From a virus: a stretch of 64,000 nt of DNA. Shown here in pieces: positions 29,901 to 39,553 of the stretch (its first letter is position 1; the number at the start of each line of letters is the position of its first letter). The notes under the pieces were generated by a model that was not told where the DNA came from, made no database searches, and was given only the letters and a program-made list of their open reading frames with translations. The stretch covers positions 25,264-89,263 of IMG/VR virus record IMGVR_UViG_3300006754_000009; one strand, given 5' to 3'. A program made the position numbers and the translations under genes.

Positions 29901-30843
29901 ACCATGTTCACCATCTAAAGTGAATACAGCATATGATATTTTACATAAAAATATCCCACAGAATTGGAAATTAGTTAATGTAAACAAAAAATTAAAAATT
30001 AATGGTAAAGAAATTAAAATTATTTCTAGTTATTCACACTATAATCCCGGACCAACAACTATGGCGGGTGATTTTAGATGTCAATATTATTGTAAATGTG
30101 GACAAACTATGGCAGAAGAACTCGGAATAGACCCAATCTATGGTGTGAGTGATGTTTATACTAATTTAGAGTTATTAAATTGTGATGAATGTTATCAAGA
30201 AGCAAAAAAACATTGTGATAAGTTATATAATACATGTAAACCAATTCTAGTAGGGAGTTGTGATGACGCTGATTTTGTACTAGAACCAACAGGAAATATA
30301 GTTAAAAAATCTCCAGCCCTCATATCTACAACATCATTAACAACACTAGATGCTGGTGGGGGAACCGCCCCACCCAAACCATCAGGACCATGGAATCCAC
30401 CAGGAGGGCCTCGAGGACCTAGAGAGCCTATAAAAACCAATGAAGAACGACCAGATAATACTAGGTACATTTGTGATGATGGGGTGTGTATTCCATATGT
30501 AGCAGAAACAGGTGGGATTAAGGGTATGGGGGATACATCAAGAACTAGCACCCAAACACTAACTACTACTAGTAGTATAATATACGCGAGTTTAACTACT
30601 TGTATGGCAGATTGTGTTGTCACAAGTAGTGGTAAACCTACAACGCCTTCTGAAGAAGAAGAACAAACACAAGATAACAGTGATTATGGTGGGGGTAGTC
30701 ATGATGAGGAAGTAGATGACGGTAGTAAAGAGTCCGATAAAGATACTGATAAAGAAGGTGTATGTCCCCATAGCTATTATTGGTGTGAGGCTATGGGTGA
30801 TTGTATAAGCAATGATGTACCTTGTGAAGAGATGTTAAAATAA
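26914..30843 (+). CDS. Large virion protein with Cys-repeat C-terminus
   Basis: A 1309-residue beta-rich protein. The N-terminal two-thirds has no recognised domain. Around residue 1045-1110 a Cys cluster appears ('FRCQYYCKCGQTMAEELG', 'NCDECYQEAKKHC'). A Pro/Gly hinge follows ('PPKPSGPWNPPGGPRGP', about 1152-1168), then a unit 'YICDDGVCIPYV ... YASLTTCMADC' from about residue 1186 that matches the Cys repeat of the giant protein at 14489. An acidic linker rich in Asp/Glu/Ser (about 1245-1285) leads to a final 'CPHSYYWCEAMGDC' knot. This layout of body, hinge, acidic linker and Cys knot fits a fibre or adhesin. Function by context only. Confidence 0.65.
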   Translation: MPYKIYKSRIDLRVLSDKIKFVFYVSGDENIPHKRNKSYNKTKAFTFIYDTNRAVEVVTYSDNTAERVFLKFPASNIDIKNNSDMVSFTTTNLVLEVFRNKQGVFGFEEVKGGGWGAFLSHQNYFDVSTGYGTKTGSGALRNLGRGNGGKSHTIQMLIPGIRVNKKIMNNISFDLDILIESQNQYINTLGFKLTKDNTITIENGLLDIKSPRQVINQTKELELDTTYLSLSPKDLASRKVLHDYKKQLIKYNADVEGLHLISSKVYAVENNIVPDVNLDNVNLTPLNTIQIPYNVSRVVFDNNISATRKYFKEGKEIYQLDWAQELFNNNLVTKANKCYSLKFSTEEQLVAFAEKLKNQQIGNIETYPVVNPNGTVTNVIRPYSDISQWVERTVLDQFNDISFSYKSNGLIRSILVCPRKKTLINDIEGKQNNLYTSGGEFTYRDGKNYIGSYHIHPEHGIMEGAYHTEESHQKLIRLFNYAPISGDSKTDFLFTTYSNTTKSLYSGFTTTTTDKFKSNDTYDLFLTGSTYSGSTIIPITNIETNQKLPLIDDITKEYRPYIFNKGYSQNGGNIVLNESNPDNYLTYSVSGNGIYRFTYKAYLDIKYTDTKWCNYLSRAYPSSTTGTYPSTNYDIKRLINTSIIQAGEGESETAILDTNYKFHPGYKFKSAEEKRVDNIPDNSGILNFNFTVRLNKFNSGSTASTVIKEFKVLRSKLYGTANDYLTLPVTQLDKASSGSNVCVLSGVSSSTIFHKQIPITIDTGFINLVSGQSLTLTYDTNWSADSKSNYFSESGTTNLKVNLGHQLDVSGNTKNAPWFRGVKVGNEFIYKKLFFDATQKSKAFTMVSSGEERKVKTDGTLYLTDKECGNITRPVVNKETFNRLRFLDTTGPKDMLIWDQSVTTPTNNWQKLIENNTIKDYILPKCEDTFCHLSEMHEDGVFCFNLPTYNDEYGGKCDFTFPQIKQSYVIQNVFKNMFGNQLTHYIVVTPECNFYKPCSPSKVNTAYDILHKNIPQNWKLVNVNKKLKINGKEIKIISSYSHYNPGPTTMAGDFRCQYYCKCGQTMAEELGIDPIYGVSDVYTNLELLNCDECYQEAKKHCDKLYNTCKPILVGSCDDADFVLEPTGNIVKKSPALISTTSLTTLDAGGGTAPPKPSGPWNPPGGPRGPREPIKTNEERPDNTRYICDDGVCIPYVAETGGIKGMGDTSRTSTQTLTTTSSIIYASLTTCMADCVVTSSGKPTTPSEEEEQTQDNSDYGGGSHDEEVDDGSKESDKDTDKEGVCPHSYYWCEAMGDCISNDVPCEEMLK

Positions 30844-30850
30844 ATAAAAT

Positions 30851-33800
30851 ATGGGAAGTATAATAGGAAATAACGGTAATATAAATTTAGTGGGTGTTAC
30901 TATGCAAGACACTGTTAGTGGGCAATGTGGAGGAGCTATATATAACCCCCAAGTCTCCGGAACTAGTACCACTTCACCATATAGTGTTGTCTGGTCCGGC
31001 ATAAGTAATTATAGTGCCACAACATTTAATATATTTAGTTTATGTGAGGGGGAATACCAAGCTGTAATAACGGATGCAACCGGAGGTACCGGAACCACAA
31101 ATATATTAATAAGTGGATATACAAACCCAACCATTTCAGCTAGATTAACTAACGATGACTGTATACTAGACCCCAACAAAAAAGGAACCATAACAATAGA
31201 TAGTTCAACTACCACCACTTCAACCTACACCTATGAACTTTCTAAAGATAGTGTTTTAAAAGACAGTTATTATGGTTCTACAGCCGACACTTCATATACC
31301 TTTAGTGATATCGAAAACGGCGTTTATACTGTAAGTGTTATTGAAGAAAAAGCAACCCAATTCAGTGAAAGACCAGATAAAACGGGATGTACCTATACGG
31401 ATTATAATGATGGTGGAGAATATAGTGGATGGACCATAGCAAATTTATTTGCTAAATGGGAATCGTGGTTACCACGTGCATACCACACTGTTACTTTTGG
31501 GGCAGGTGTAGGACCTGCGATTGGTGGTGGTAGTGGGGGTAATTTTGATTCTGGGTTAGGTAGTAATGGAAGAATATATAGTAATAATCCATATGTTTGG
31601 TTTTATACAGGAAGTTCAGCAACTAGAAAATCTGATACCACAAAAAATTGGTATTTAGGAAGTAGTGCATATACTATAGACGAAGGTGATAACATAGGAC
31701 CTTCCGGACCAACAGCTACCGCAGCAGATGTAGGTTATTTTTATTATAATACAGTAATAAATAAATTTTTAATTTGGTGGAACGGTTTACCAGGGACAAC
31801 TTATGGTTGGTTAACCTGGGACCCTAGAGTAGACTACGGAATTTACGGAAACCCCGTCGCTTGTAGAGCTCTTACAGGTTCAACCAACGGTATTAGTAAT
31901 ATTGATGTGGACGGTAATGATTATACTGTAGATTCATCAGGTAATGTTGCGTTAGCAAGTACCGTAGTTAATGCGGCACCAAGTGCTTTACGTAAATTTG
32001 CAACACCTACAACAGGAAATTGGAATCAAATCATTGGAAGAACCAGTCTATGTTCCTATATGAATTATACCTGGGCCACTTCATTTAATTCTACAGATAG
32101 TGATGATGATACAATAGGTTTAATTCTTGCGTCATTTAGAGATGAATATGGAACTTATGGGCCTACTGGTGTTACCCATACTCTTTCATTAAACTTTAGA
32201 GGTTCTACGGGAGCTATATCGATTCTTGATAATACCACAAATACTGCTTATTCTAATTTTTATTATTCAGGAAATCAATTTAGAGACTGTAGATTAAGTG
32301 CTAATTGTACTACTAATCCTTATATCAGTACTAAAATCTTAGAGAATGATGGGGGAACTACACCATTATCAGGAGCAAATTGGGATGTCATGGGTTCATT
32401 AAGAACTAAAATTACGAGGTCGGGAGAAATGGGAGAACATTTTAAAATCCAACTTACCCATACTATGGGTCCTGCTGGGGTTGTACCTGCAGGAGGAGCG
32501 AGTGGATATATTGACGCGTATGAAATAAATCTTAATCTTTTAGATAGACTTACATGGACAGGAAATACAATTTCCGCAGAACCATGGATAGATGACTATG
32601 CATTCTGTAAATATTTAGGTTCACGAAGAATAGGCTTTTATGCTAGTTCACAAGAAGCTGTAAGTTGGTATCATATGCAATTTAGTGGAAGCCCAATACA
32701 AAAATATTTAAGTGTACCTAATTGTAACAAACAAAGAGGTCCCATAACTTCAGTAATAATTACAGCAACTACAGCCACCACCTTAAATATAAGTGAAACA
32801 AAATCACAAGTACCTTATACCACCAACGAACCAGGGGTCCCACAAATAAGACCTAAGATGAATGTTTCTTTACAAACAATGCCTAACCCATCAGTTACTA
32901 TTAATGGAATAAATAGACCTTACGTGACATCAACCGATACAATAGGTGGGGTACCAGATTTGAATATATATAATTTAAGTAATAGTGGTAGTTGTGAAGT
33001 ACAATTTTATTTTGGTGGTGAGAATGACGAATTAATTTTTGGGGACGCTTATCCTAAGTTTAGAATCTACCCTTATTTATCTGAAACAGATGAAATAGCT
33101 ACCATACCTGACTATGAAGCTATATTTGACACATTACCTTCTTATTTTGACCAGACATTACAAAATACAATTGTTAGTGCGAGCACCACGATTCCATTAT
33201 CTAGTTTAACACAAAGTTCATGGCAATTTATTGTTAAACCAACTTATTTATTTAAAGACAAAAACTCGGTAGCGGATTATTGGATAGATACCGCCACCTA
33301 CCCACCTAGTAGTAAAATTGACATTAAAAGAGATTTCTATTTAGTTGTAGTTAAAAATCCAGCTACCCCTGACTTATACTTAGGTGATTTTAAGTATCCA
33401 GCTAATACAGTACCATCTCTTTATACACAAACATTTACAATCGATGGTATGCCTGACGCACCAGGTTATGTTGGACCTAGTGTAGTTAAAAAAGCACCCG
33501 GACCATATTCCGCGTATACATACACTTACACGTTAAGGAGTGGAATATTTAATAGAACAGGACCTTTAGTTTATGTGAACGGAATATTATTAACGGAAGG
33601 ATTTAGTGGTACCACGACTAAACCACAGACAGGGGACTATAATTGGTTACAACCATCTAGAACTATAAGATTTCATGCAGAAACAGTGAGAAATAAGGAT
33701 GTCGTACAAGTGATTTATGACACTATGGGTAATTCTTACGTTGAATTTGCTACATTACCAGATACAGTACCAACATCCAGTGGAGAAACTATATATGAAG

Positions 33801-34354
33801 CAGATGGGTATTATTATATTAATTTAACTAAACAATCCACGGGGGGTGTTGGATTAGCATTAAACGGTGTAACTCAGACAGTCGACACCGATTTCCAACA
33901 AGTTAGTAACAGAAGGATTCAATTATTACGTAGTACTTCAGATTATGTAAGTGGAGATACTTTTGCCATATTTTATAGAACCATATATCAAACCATATCT
34001 GTCGCAGCAACTAAAAAACCACAAGTCCCAATTAGATATACAAAAAAATATAATTTAGAAGAATTTATTATAATCAAACTGTACAATGCTAATGGTGACC
34101 AAGTAGATGAACAAACTATAGTTGTGAACCCACACGAAATAGGGCCCATAAATAAAATGTGTTATTTAGAACCATCTACTTTTGGAAATTATACGTATGA
34201 AGTATTAATAAAAAGAGCTTACCCATTAATAAATAAAGATACGATTTACACTGTATCACAAAGTGAAAGAATACCATTTGAAATAAGTAAAAGTGTTTTT
34301 TACACAGATAACCCTTTTAAAAGAGAAGCTTTAGGTAGAGTTACACCATATTAA
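30851..34354 (+). CDS. Large virion protein with SprB-like repeats, probable fibre/adhesin
   Basis: 1167 residues. The N-terminal 165 residues hold two units resembling the SprB repeat of Bacteroidota gliding adhesins: Cys, Gly-rich strand, 'SPYSVVWSG', 'FSLCEGEYQAVITDATG' (first unit, about 18-80) and 'YTFSDIENGVYTVSVIEE' (second, about 97-165). Residues about 190-640 contain aromatic-rich text with 'SDDDTIGLILASFRDEYGTYG' and 'THTLSLNFRGSTGAISILDN', suggestive of a lectin-like beta sandwich, not firmly assigned. The C-terminal third has strands such as 'FNRTGPLVYVNGILLTEG'. Surface-binding role is inference from these domains and position. Confidence 0.65.
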   Translation: MGSIIGNNGNINLVGVTMQDTVSGQCGGAIYNPQVSGTSTTSPYSVVWSGISNYSATTFNIFSLCEGEYQAVITDATGGTGTTNILISGYTNPTISARLTNDDCILDPNKKGTITIDSSTTTTSTYTYELSKDSVLKDSYYGSTADTSYTFSDIENGVYTVSVIEEKATQFSERPDKTGCTYTDYNDGGEYSGWTIANLFAKWESWLPRAYHTVTFGAGVGPAIGGGSGGNFDSGLGSNGRIYSNNPYVWFYTGSSATRKSDTTKNWYLGSSAYTIDEGDNIGPSGPTATAADVGYFYYNTVINKFLIWWNGLPGTTYGWLTWDPRVDYGIYGNPVACRALTGSTNGISNIDVDGNDYTVDSSGNVALASTVVNAAPSALRKFATPTTGNWNQIIGRTSLCSYMNYTWATSFNSTDSDDDTIGLILASFRDEYGTYGPTGVTHTLSLNFRGSTGAISILDNTTNTAYSNFYYSGNQFRDCRLSANCTTNPYISTKILENDGGTTPLSGANWDVMGSLRTKITRSGEMGEHFKIQLTHTMGPAGVVPAGGASGYIDAYEINLNLLDRLTWTGNTISAEPWIDDYAFCKYLGSRRIGFYASSQEAVSWYHMQFSGSPIQKYLSVPNCNKQRGPITSVIITATTATTLNISETKSQVPYTTNEPGVPQIRPKMNVSLQTMPNPSVTINGINRPYVTSTDTIGGVPDLNIYNLSNSGSCEVQFYFGGENDELIFGDAYPKFRIYPYLSETDEIATIPDYEAIFDTLPSYFDQTLQNTIVSASTTIPLSSLTQSSWQFIVKPTYLFKDKNSVADYWIDTATYPPSSKIDIKRDFYLVVVKNPATPDLYLGDFKYPANTVPSLYTQTFTIDGMPDAPGYVGPSVVKKAPGPYSAYTYTYTLRSGIFNRTGPLVYVNGILLTEGFSGTTTKPQTGDYNWLQPSRTIRFHAETVRNKDVVQVIYDTMGNSYVEFATLPDTVPTSSGETIYEADGYYYINLTKQSTGGVGLALNGVTQTVDTDFQQVSNRRIQLLRSTSDYVSGDTFAIFYRTIYQTISVAATKKPQVPIRYTKKYNLEEFIIIKLYNANGDQVDEQTIVVNPHEIGPINKMCYLEPSTFGNYTYEVLIKRAYPLINKDTIYTVSQSERIPFEISKSVFYTDNPFKREALGRVTPY

Positions 34355-34377
34355 GATGAGTAAAACAAAATAAAATG

Positions 34378-34384
34378 TATTTAT
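34378..34384 (+). promoter_or_regulatory. TATTTAT element before the 809-aa fibre gene
   Basis: TGTATTTATGATTAAAGG, ending 17 bases before the ATG at 34402 in a 47-bp gap. The AAAGGA nearer the start is one of few purine-rich, SD-like stretches in the window. Confidence 0.35.
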
Positions 34385-34401
34385 GATTAAAGGAAAAAAT
34401 T

Positions 34402-36831
34402 ATGAGTTATATAATTAAAAACAACACACAAGGAGCAATTGTTGCCAGACTAACTGATGCTGGTAGAAAAAAATTATCAGAAGGTAAATTAAATATAGGA
34501 CTATTTCAATTAGGAGATAGTGAAATGTGTTATAATTGTTATAATACAAGTCTTCCTGCACAATATACCGGATTAAATATTTTACAAGCTGAACACAACG
34601 CCCAAAATCTATTACCTTTACCGGAAAAGAATAAGGGTCATGTAAAATACCCTATAAGTGGAGGTATCACTAGCGGTGATACTTTTGGACCTACAATTCC
34701 ACAACATCTCTATGAAGAAGTATATAACACTGCAACAGCAAGAGGTTTCTTTACAGTACCCGAAACTAACACACCTGGGGTATACACCTACTTCTCAGCT
34801 CAAACAAACGCAGCCTATACACTATCTTCAAATTGGTTGTTCTGCGCATCCGCGATGACGGGTACAAGTAGTATGCAAATTACTAGTGCGGACTGTAGCA
34901 CACAAAGCTATACACCAATAAATGGAGACTTAATTTCCGTTACCTATGAATTTTCGGGTAATGCGTGTTCACAGTTAAATTATAGTGCAGCATCACAAAC
35001 TTTATTCTATCAAGTCCAAGCAGGAAATACCAACTCAGCACAAACAGCAATCGAATTAAATATTACGGTAGACAGGGATTTGCCGGATTATACTCTAGAA
35101 CAATATTCGGGTATTACTGGTAGTTGTGCACATGTAAGAGTGTACCCTCCTTTTTCTGCAAACCCAATGACTACCGCGAGTATATATAGTACCGCAGCTA
35201 CAGCTACCTATTGGTGTAATGACACATTATCCTTTAATAATTGTGCAAGCTTGAATACTACCGACACTAAAATATGGAATATGAATATAAATTGGACCCA
35301 TACTTTAGCTGGTGTAGATACATCTGCCTATGAAGGAGATACATATTATGGTTCTAGTGGATATTGTGGCTCGAGAGAGTATTTTGGATTACAAAGTAAT
35401 AATGGGCAATCATTTACTGACCAGTTTATTGATTTTTACCACCAAAATATTATTGGAGGTACCTATTATTATGATTCTTTTGATAATATAAGAGTTGTAT
35501 TACCATCGGAACAGAAAGCCGCTGGTTTCCTACATTACACAAATAACACAACTACCGATTTTTATGGGGAAAAATTTGCTTTAAAACAAGCAGGTTTTTG
35601 TGGTAATCAAACTTGTGTAGGAGAAGCTAGAAACTTTAAATTACATTTACCTTGGTTAATGTGGCATAAGAAAAATGCAATTGGTTCAGGTACAGGAAGT
35701 GGTGTTGGAAATGAAACTATATTAGGTCAAACTTTTTATGTGGACCCACCTGGTTATCCCGGAGCGTTCCCAGCAGACGGAAATCCACACCTAATGTTAT
35801 CCACACCAAACACTAATATGAATGACCAAGGACTAAGGTATTATCATTTATGGGATGACAACGCGGGTAGTGGAGCTACACCTAATAGAGTAGGTAAAGT
35901 ATTTCCCGATTATAAAATGATGGTTATAGATGATGAAGAATTATTAACCGCAATGTCATATAAATCTAATAGAAGTTTTACCTTACCAGCCCCTAAAACA
36001 GAAAAGGTATTAGCCGGTACCTCATGTACATCAGGGTCTTGTGGTAATGGTGTCGTACAAGCATACACCGACTCAATTTACCTAACTTATATGTTTTATA
36101 ATAGTGCAGGTACACCAACAGGACTACATTGTAATTACTATTCTTACGAAACCCTAGCATTAGGAGAAGAATTATTTGATTTAGCGGTCACATTTGGAAG
36201 TGAATTTCCTTATTTAAGGGATTTAGGAAATCTTAATGGTGGAGGTAATTCCTTAAGTGGTACTGGATTTGAAGCAGACCGATTATATTTGTTAAGTCAA
36301 ATAGTTAGTAGTGGAGCGGAACCAGACCCAGCATTATGGAAATATAAAGATGTTACAGCTCAAATTCCTAACCATACAGTAGGAAATAAGATACTGGCCA
36401 CCAATCTGATAGGACATACGTTTTATCTAACCGATTGTGATACAGACGCAAGTTGTATACAATGCTATACCGCTATGACAGCATATGAGTTACAGAATTA
36501 TATAACCATACCAACTACATCACAACCAGAAGACTTACAATTTGGTGACGAGTATTTCTTTTATGGGACTCTTGAGACGGATATAATGGCAACTATCTAT
36601 GAAATGAGACATGTAGTACAATTAGGACAAACACAATACTTAACATCAACCAACCCAACCTGGTTAGATTATATGGCGGTACCCACTAATTCAGCGGTTA
36701 CACCAAAGATTACTGAAATCGGTTTATTTGATAACGAAAACGGGTTCCCAGATTTAATGGCTATTGCTAAATTGCAGTCACCAGTAGACAGAACGGGGAC
36801 CCAGCAATTTACAATATCTATTGATTTTTAA
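34402..36831 (+). CDS. Tail fibre-like virion protein with shared N- and C-terminal modules
   Basis: 809 residues. The N-terminus 'VARLTDAGRKKLSEGKL' followed by 'FQLGDSEMCYNCY' matches, in layout, the starts of the proteins at 36831 and 37662. The C-terminus 'ITEIGLFDNENGFPDLMAIAK' plus 'QFTISIDF' matches the C-terminus of the 39987 protein; this ending is widespread in phage fibre-type proteins. The middle is beta-rich with Gly, Thr, Asn and scattered Cys pairs. Shared ends on different bodies suggest a common docking site on the tail. Its last base is the first base of the next start (TAATG). Confidence 0.7.
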   Translation: MSYIIKNNTQGAIVARLTDAGRKKLSEGKLNIGLFQLGDSEMCYNCYNTSLPAQYTGLNILQAEHNAQNLLPLPEKNKGHVKYPISGGITSGDTFGPTIPQHLYEEVYNTATARGFFTVPETNTPGVYTYFSAQTNAAYTLSSNWLFCASAMTGTSSMQITSADCSTQSYTPINGDLISVTYEFSGNACSQLNYSAASQTLFYQVQAGNTNSAQTAIELNITVDRDLPDYTLEQYSGITGSCAHVRVYPPFSANPMTTASIYSTAATATYWCNDTLSFNNCASLNTTDTKIWNMNINWTHTLAGVDTSAYEGDTYYGSSGYCGSREYFGLQSNNGQSFTDQFIDFYHQNIIGGTYYYDSFDNIRVVLPSEQKAAGFLHYTNNTTTDFYGEKFALKQAGFCGNQTCVGEARNFKLHLPWLMWHKKNAIGSGTGSGVGNETILGQTFYVDPPGYPGAFPADGNPHLMLSTPNTNMNDQGLRYYHLWDDNAGSGATPNRVGKVFPDYKMMVIDDEELLTAMSYKSNRSFTLPAPKTEKVLAGTSCTSGSCGNGVVQAYTDSIYLTYMFYNSAGTPTGLHCNYYSYETLALGEELFDLAVTFGSEFPYLRDLGNLNGGGNSLSGTGFEADRLYLLSQIVSSGAEPDPALWKYKDVTAQIPNHTVGNKILATNLIGHTFYLTDCDTDASCIQCYTAMTAYELQNYITIPTTSQPEDLQFGDEYFFYGTLETDIMATIYEMRHVVQLGQTQYLTSTNPTWLDYMAVPTNSAVTPKITEIGLFDNENGFPDLMAIAKLQSPVDRTGTQQFTISIDF

Positions 36832-37610
36832 TGGCCTATTTAAATATACATAATAATTCTGTATCGGGAAACACATTTAGATTGTACCTATCTGATTATG
36901 GGAAATTACAATTAGCTGGTAATGGTAGTTTTTATTCTATGATAGAGAAATTTGGATTAGGTGATAAAGACATGGATTATCGTAGATTTGCATCAGGAAA
37001 CACGTGTCAAAGTGAAGGTGGGTTAAGTGCTTTAAGTAGTTCGTGTTTCTATGATTTACCCGACTCACGAGGAGGGGAATTAACAACTATATCTGGTGGT
37101 TATACAACATACGCAAGTGTAATGGTAGGACCTAAGTATAGTATAGAAAGTAACGTAATAAAATTAAGTAATACGTCAGTTGGGGTAAACCCACAACCAT
37201 CAACCATATGGTTAAAATATAACGAACCTATTAAATCTACAGAATTAGAAGAACCAGATAGTGGCATGTTTAGTAGTTGTTGGACATTAGGAAAATCGGT
37301 TACTACTTTTTTTCCGTCATATTGTTGGGCATGTTCGGATTTTAATGGGGATGGCAAAATTGATATTGATGATTTAAAAATATTTTTAAATTTAATGGAG
37401 GGTGAAGAAAATGGAACCCGTGAACTAATAGGAGATTACAATGGTGATGGTAAAGTAGATATGACCGATTTTAATATATTTTTAAACTGTATGACATATG
37501 ATGGAAGTAATATCTTAGATTTTTGTAAAGACAAAGAAGTTTTTTGTTTACTTTGTGAACATCTAGGTGAAGCTTCACCATGTAACGGAGATTGTTTGGA
37601 ATGTATTTAA
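36831..37610 (+). CDS. Fibre-like virion protein with dockerin-like domain
   Basis: 259 residues. The N-terminus has the module seen in its neighbours ('LYLSDYGKLQLAG', 'EKFGLGDKDMDYRRFA'). Residues about 168-225 hold two EF-hand-like calcium loops, 'DFNGDGKIDIDDLKIFLNLM' (from Asp170) and 'DYNGDGKVDMTDFNIFLNCM' (from Asp202), about 32 residues apart: the arrangement of a type I dockerin domain. A Cys-rich tail follows ('CLLCEHLGEASPCNGDCLEC'). Dockerins bind cohesin modules in cellulosomes and occur in other secreted proteins. In a phage tail protein the loops may give calcium-dependent folding or docking; no cohesin is recognised in this window. Confidence 0.75.
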   Translation: MAYLNIHNNSVSGNTFRLYLSDYGKLQLAGNGSFYSMIEKFGLGDKDMDYRRFASGNTCQSEGGLSALSSSCFYDLPDSRGGELTTISGGYTTYASVMVGPKYSIESNVIKLSNTSVGVNPQPSTIWLKYNEPIKSTELEEPDSGMFSSCWTLGKSVTTFFPSYCWACSDFNGDGKIDIDDLKIFLNLMEGEENGTRELIGDYNGDGKVDMTDFNIFLNCMTYDGSNILDFCKDKEVFCLLCEHLGEASPCNGDCLECI

Positions 37611-37661
37611 TGATAAAATAAATTGGATAACTAGATAATTATATAATAAGAGAATAATAAT

Positions 37662-39548
37662 ATGGGATATATAGATAGTGCAAGCACAACCACAATTAAA
37701 ATACAATTAACAGAAGACGCTAGAAGTCGAATGTTAACTGCTAGTAATTTTATGGGTTTATTTGATAAATTTGGGATTTCAGATAGTGATATTGATTACA
37801 GAAACACCCAAAACCATGCGGATACCACGAATACTAGTAATAATTCTGCACAATTAGGGTTCTTACCAGACGTTACTGGGAATGACACTACATTTAGAAA
37901 CGCGGTAAGTAGTGGATACAAACAAAAAGATATGGTACATACCACACCACAAAGTAGTAATGTATTATCGAGTCCTAAGAAATACGTAGCGTTAGGGTTT
38001 TTAAATAACAACAATCAAGTAGAGTATTATAGAGATACGGTAGAGATAGATGTGTATTTACACGACTATTTTGTTTTATGTAAATTATTAACTTCTAGAT
38101 ATATAGACGACCACAAAAACGTATTATCCACAAACTCGTCTGGAATAACCGCCTTATTTACCACCTATTTTAAAGATACACTAGATGTTGAAAATACGAC
38201 AGACTACTTAAAATTATTAAATACATTATCAGAATACGGAATAACCCAATATATGAATTTCTGGGAATCTATTAAGGTGTATGACGGAACAACCTTAAGA
38301 ACTAGTACCGTAAAATTAGTAGCGGATAAAGATTACTCCTATTACAATGCGTTAGCATTAGCAGGAGGAGCATATATGGGGAGAGGTGAACACACAGGTA
38401 TAGATTTTGCGGGAACCAATCTAAAAGGGGTAAAACTCGCTTCACCATTCTCTATGGTGTTTTCCCCTGGTCTAAATGATAATTCTTCACGCTTTCTTAA
38501 AGGGTGTGGTGGAGCTGGAATTGGATTTGGAGCGTATGATATTGGGTATTTAAATGCTGGAGGATTAAGTGCTTGGGATAGTAACACTAACCCTTATCCT
38601 ATGTTCACGATGAATAGCACATTAAACGGGTGGGCAACACAAGACTATAATATTAAATCAGTATTTATTGGGTTCGTCACTACAATTGACATGGAAAGTA
38701 GTGTTCCGTTAAGTAAAGATGGTTTTGGTAATGAAGGTTATGAGAGCATATCAACCACAATTCCATCTGCTAGATTAGTATTAAATGTAGCAACTAGTGA
38801 CCTGAGTCCTACGTATTACCCTATTAAATTAGAAAGACTCACAAATCAAGTCGGTGCCTACGTAAACATAAGTGGAAGAAATCAGAAAGGAATTAATATA
38901 ACAGAAACAACACACCCAACCGACACTTTTGGTTTACTGGTCGGTTCTTTAGAATATTCTTCTAGTTGGAATCGTGCAGAACAAGGATTAAAATCTTCAG
39001 CCCCATACTTTAATTTATACCCATCAAAAGACAACTCTAATGTGGCTGTAGCCGCTAGAGTAAAAGCGGAACAACAACCCTACTATACCTTAGGAACAAG
39101 AATGATGAAAATGGCAGACAATATATTTGTAGGTGTAGCAGGACAAAACAATAATTACTGGTTAACTGATACATGGTCAGGTGGGTTTAAAAGTGGATTA
39201 AGTGGTACCGGTGTTAGTTCATATAATATTTCTATACCAGTTACATGGACTATATATTCCCAAGACGATGCAACTGCCGCACCATGTAAAGTAACAGTAA
39301 GGTTTAAATTTAATAAAGATGCACTTACGGAGTCTATTTCATACAATAATGTAGACGCACAAAATTATTATAGAACTTATGATAACGCTACTTTAAAGTG
39401 GTATGGTGAAGCAGGTGTAGATTTATCTTCATATTCCGATGACCCAAGAGGACATGGATACACCACTGGTAATACTTATGCTTGGCAAACGGAAGGAGGA
39501 AAAGCATTGTACAGAAAATTAATAAGCGGTCAATTAATACAAATATAA
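37662..39548 (+). CDS. Fibre-like virion protein sharing the N-terminal module
   Basis: 628 residues starting 'IKIQLTEDARSRMLTASN', then 'GLFDKFGISDSDIDYRNTQ', parallel to the starts of the two preceding proteins. The body is beta-rich, with 'GFVTTIDMESSVPLSKDGFG' and 'YINISGRNQKGINITET'-like text; no enzyme motif. It lacks the 'ITEIGLYD' ending. A 51-bp gap precedes it, AT-rich and without a TATTTAT element. Probably a tail fibre or baseplate appendage. Confidence 0.65.
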   Translation: MGYIDSASTTTIKIQLTEDARSRMLTASNFMGLFDKFGISDSDIDYRNTQNHADTTNTSNNSAQLGFLPDVTGNDTTFRNAVSSGYKQKDMVHTTPQSSNVLSSPKKYVALGFLNNNNQVEYYRDTVEIDVYLHDYFVLCKLLTSRYIDDHKNVLSTNSSGITALFTTYFKDTLDVENTTDYLKLLNTLSEYGITQYMNFWESIKVYDGTTLRTSTVKLVADKDYSYYNALALAGGAYMGRGEHTGIDFAGTNLKGVKLASPFSMVFSPGLNDNSSRFLKGCGGAGIGFGAYDIGYLNAGGLSAWDSNTNPYPMFTMNSTLNGWATQDYNIKSVFIGFVTTIDMESSVPLSKDGFGNEGYESISTTIPSARLVLNVATSDLSPTYYPIKLERLTNQVGAYVNISGRNQKGINITETTHPTDTFGLLVGSLEYSSSWNRAEQGLKSSAPYFNLYPSKDNSNVAVAARVKAEQQPYYTLGTRMMKMADNIFVGVAGQNNNYWLTDTWSGGFKSGLSGTGVSSYNISIPVTWTIYSQDDATAAPCKVTVRFKFNKDALTESISYNNVDAQNYYRTYDNATLKWYGEAGVDLSSYSDDPRGHGYTTGNTYAWQTEGGKALYRKLISGQLIQI

Positions 39549-39553
39549 TAATT

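Noticed and set aside
39482-39553. Upstream ATG extension of the 143-residue gene
   Set aside because: It lies almost entirely within the preceding gene in another frame and adds a basic stretch with no domain; the ATG at 39554 has the usual spacing.
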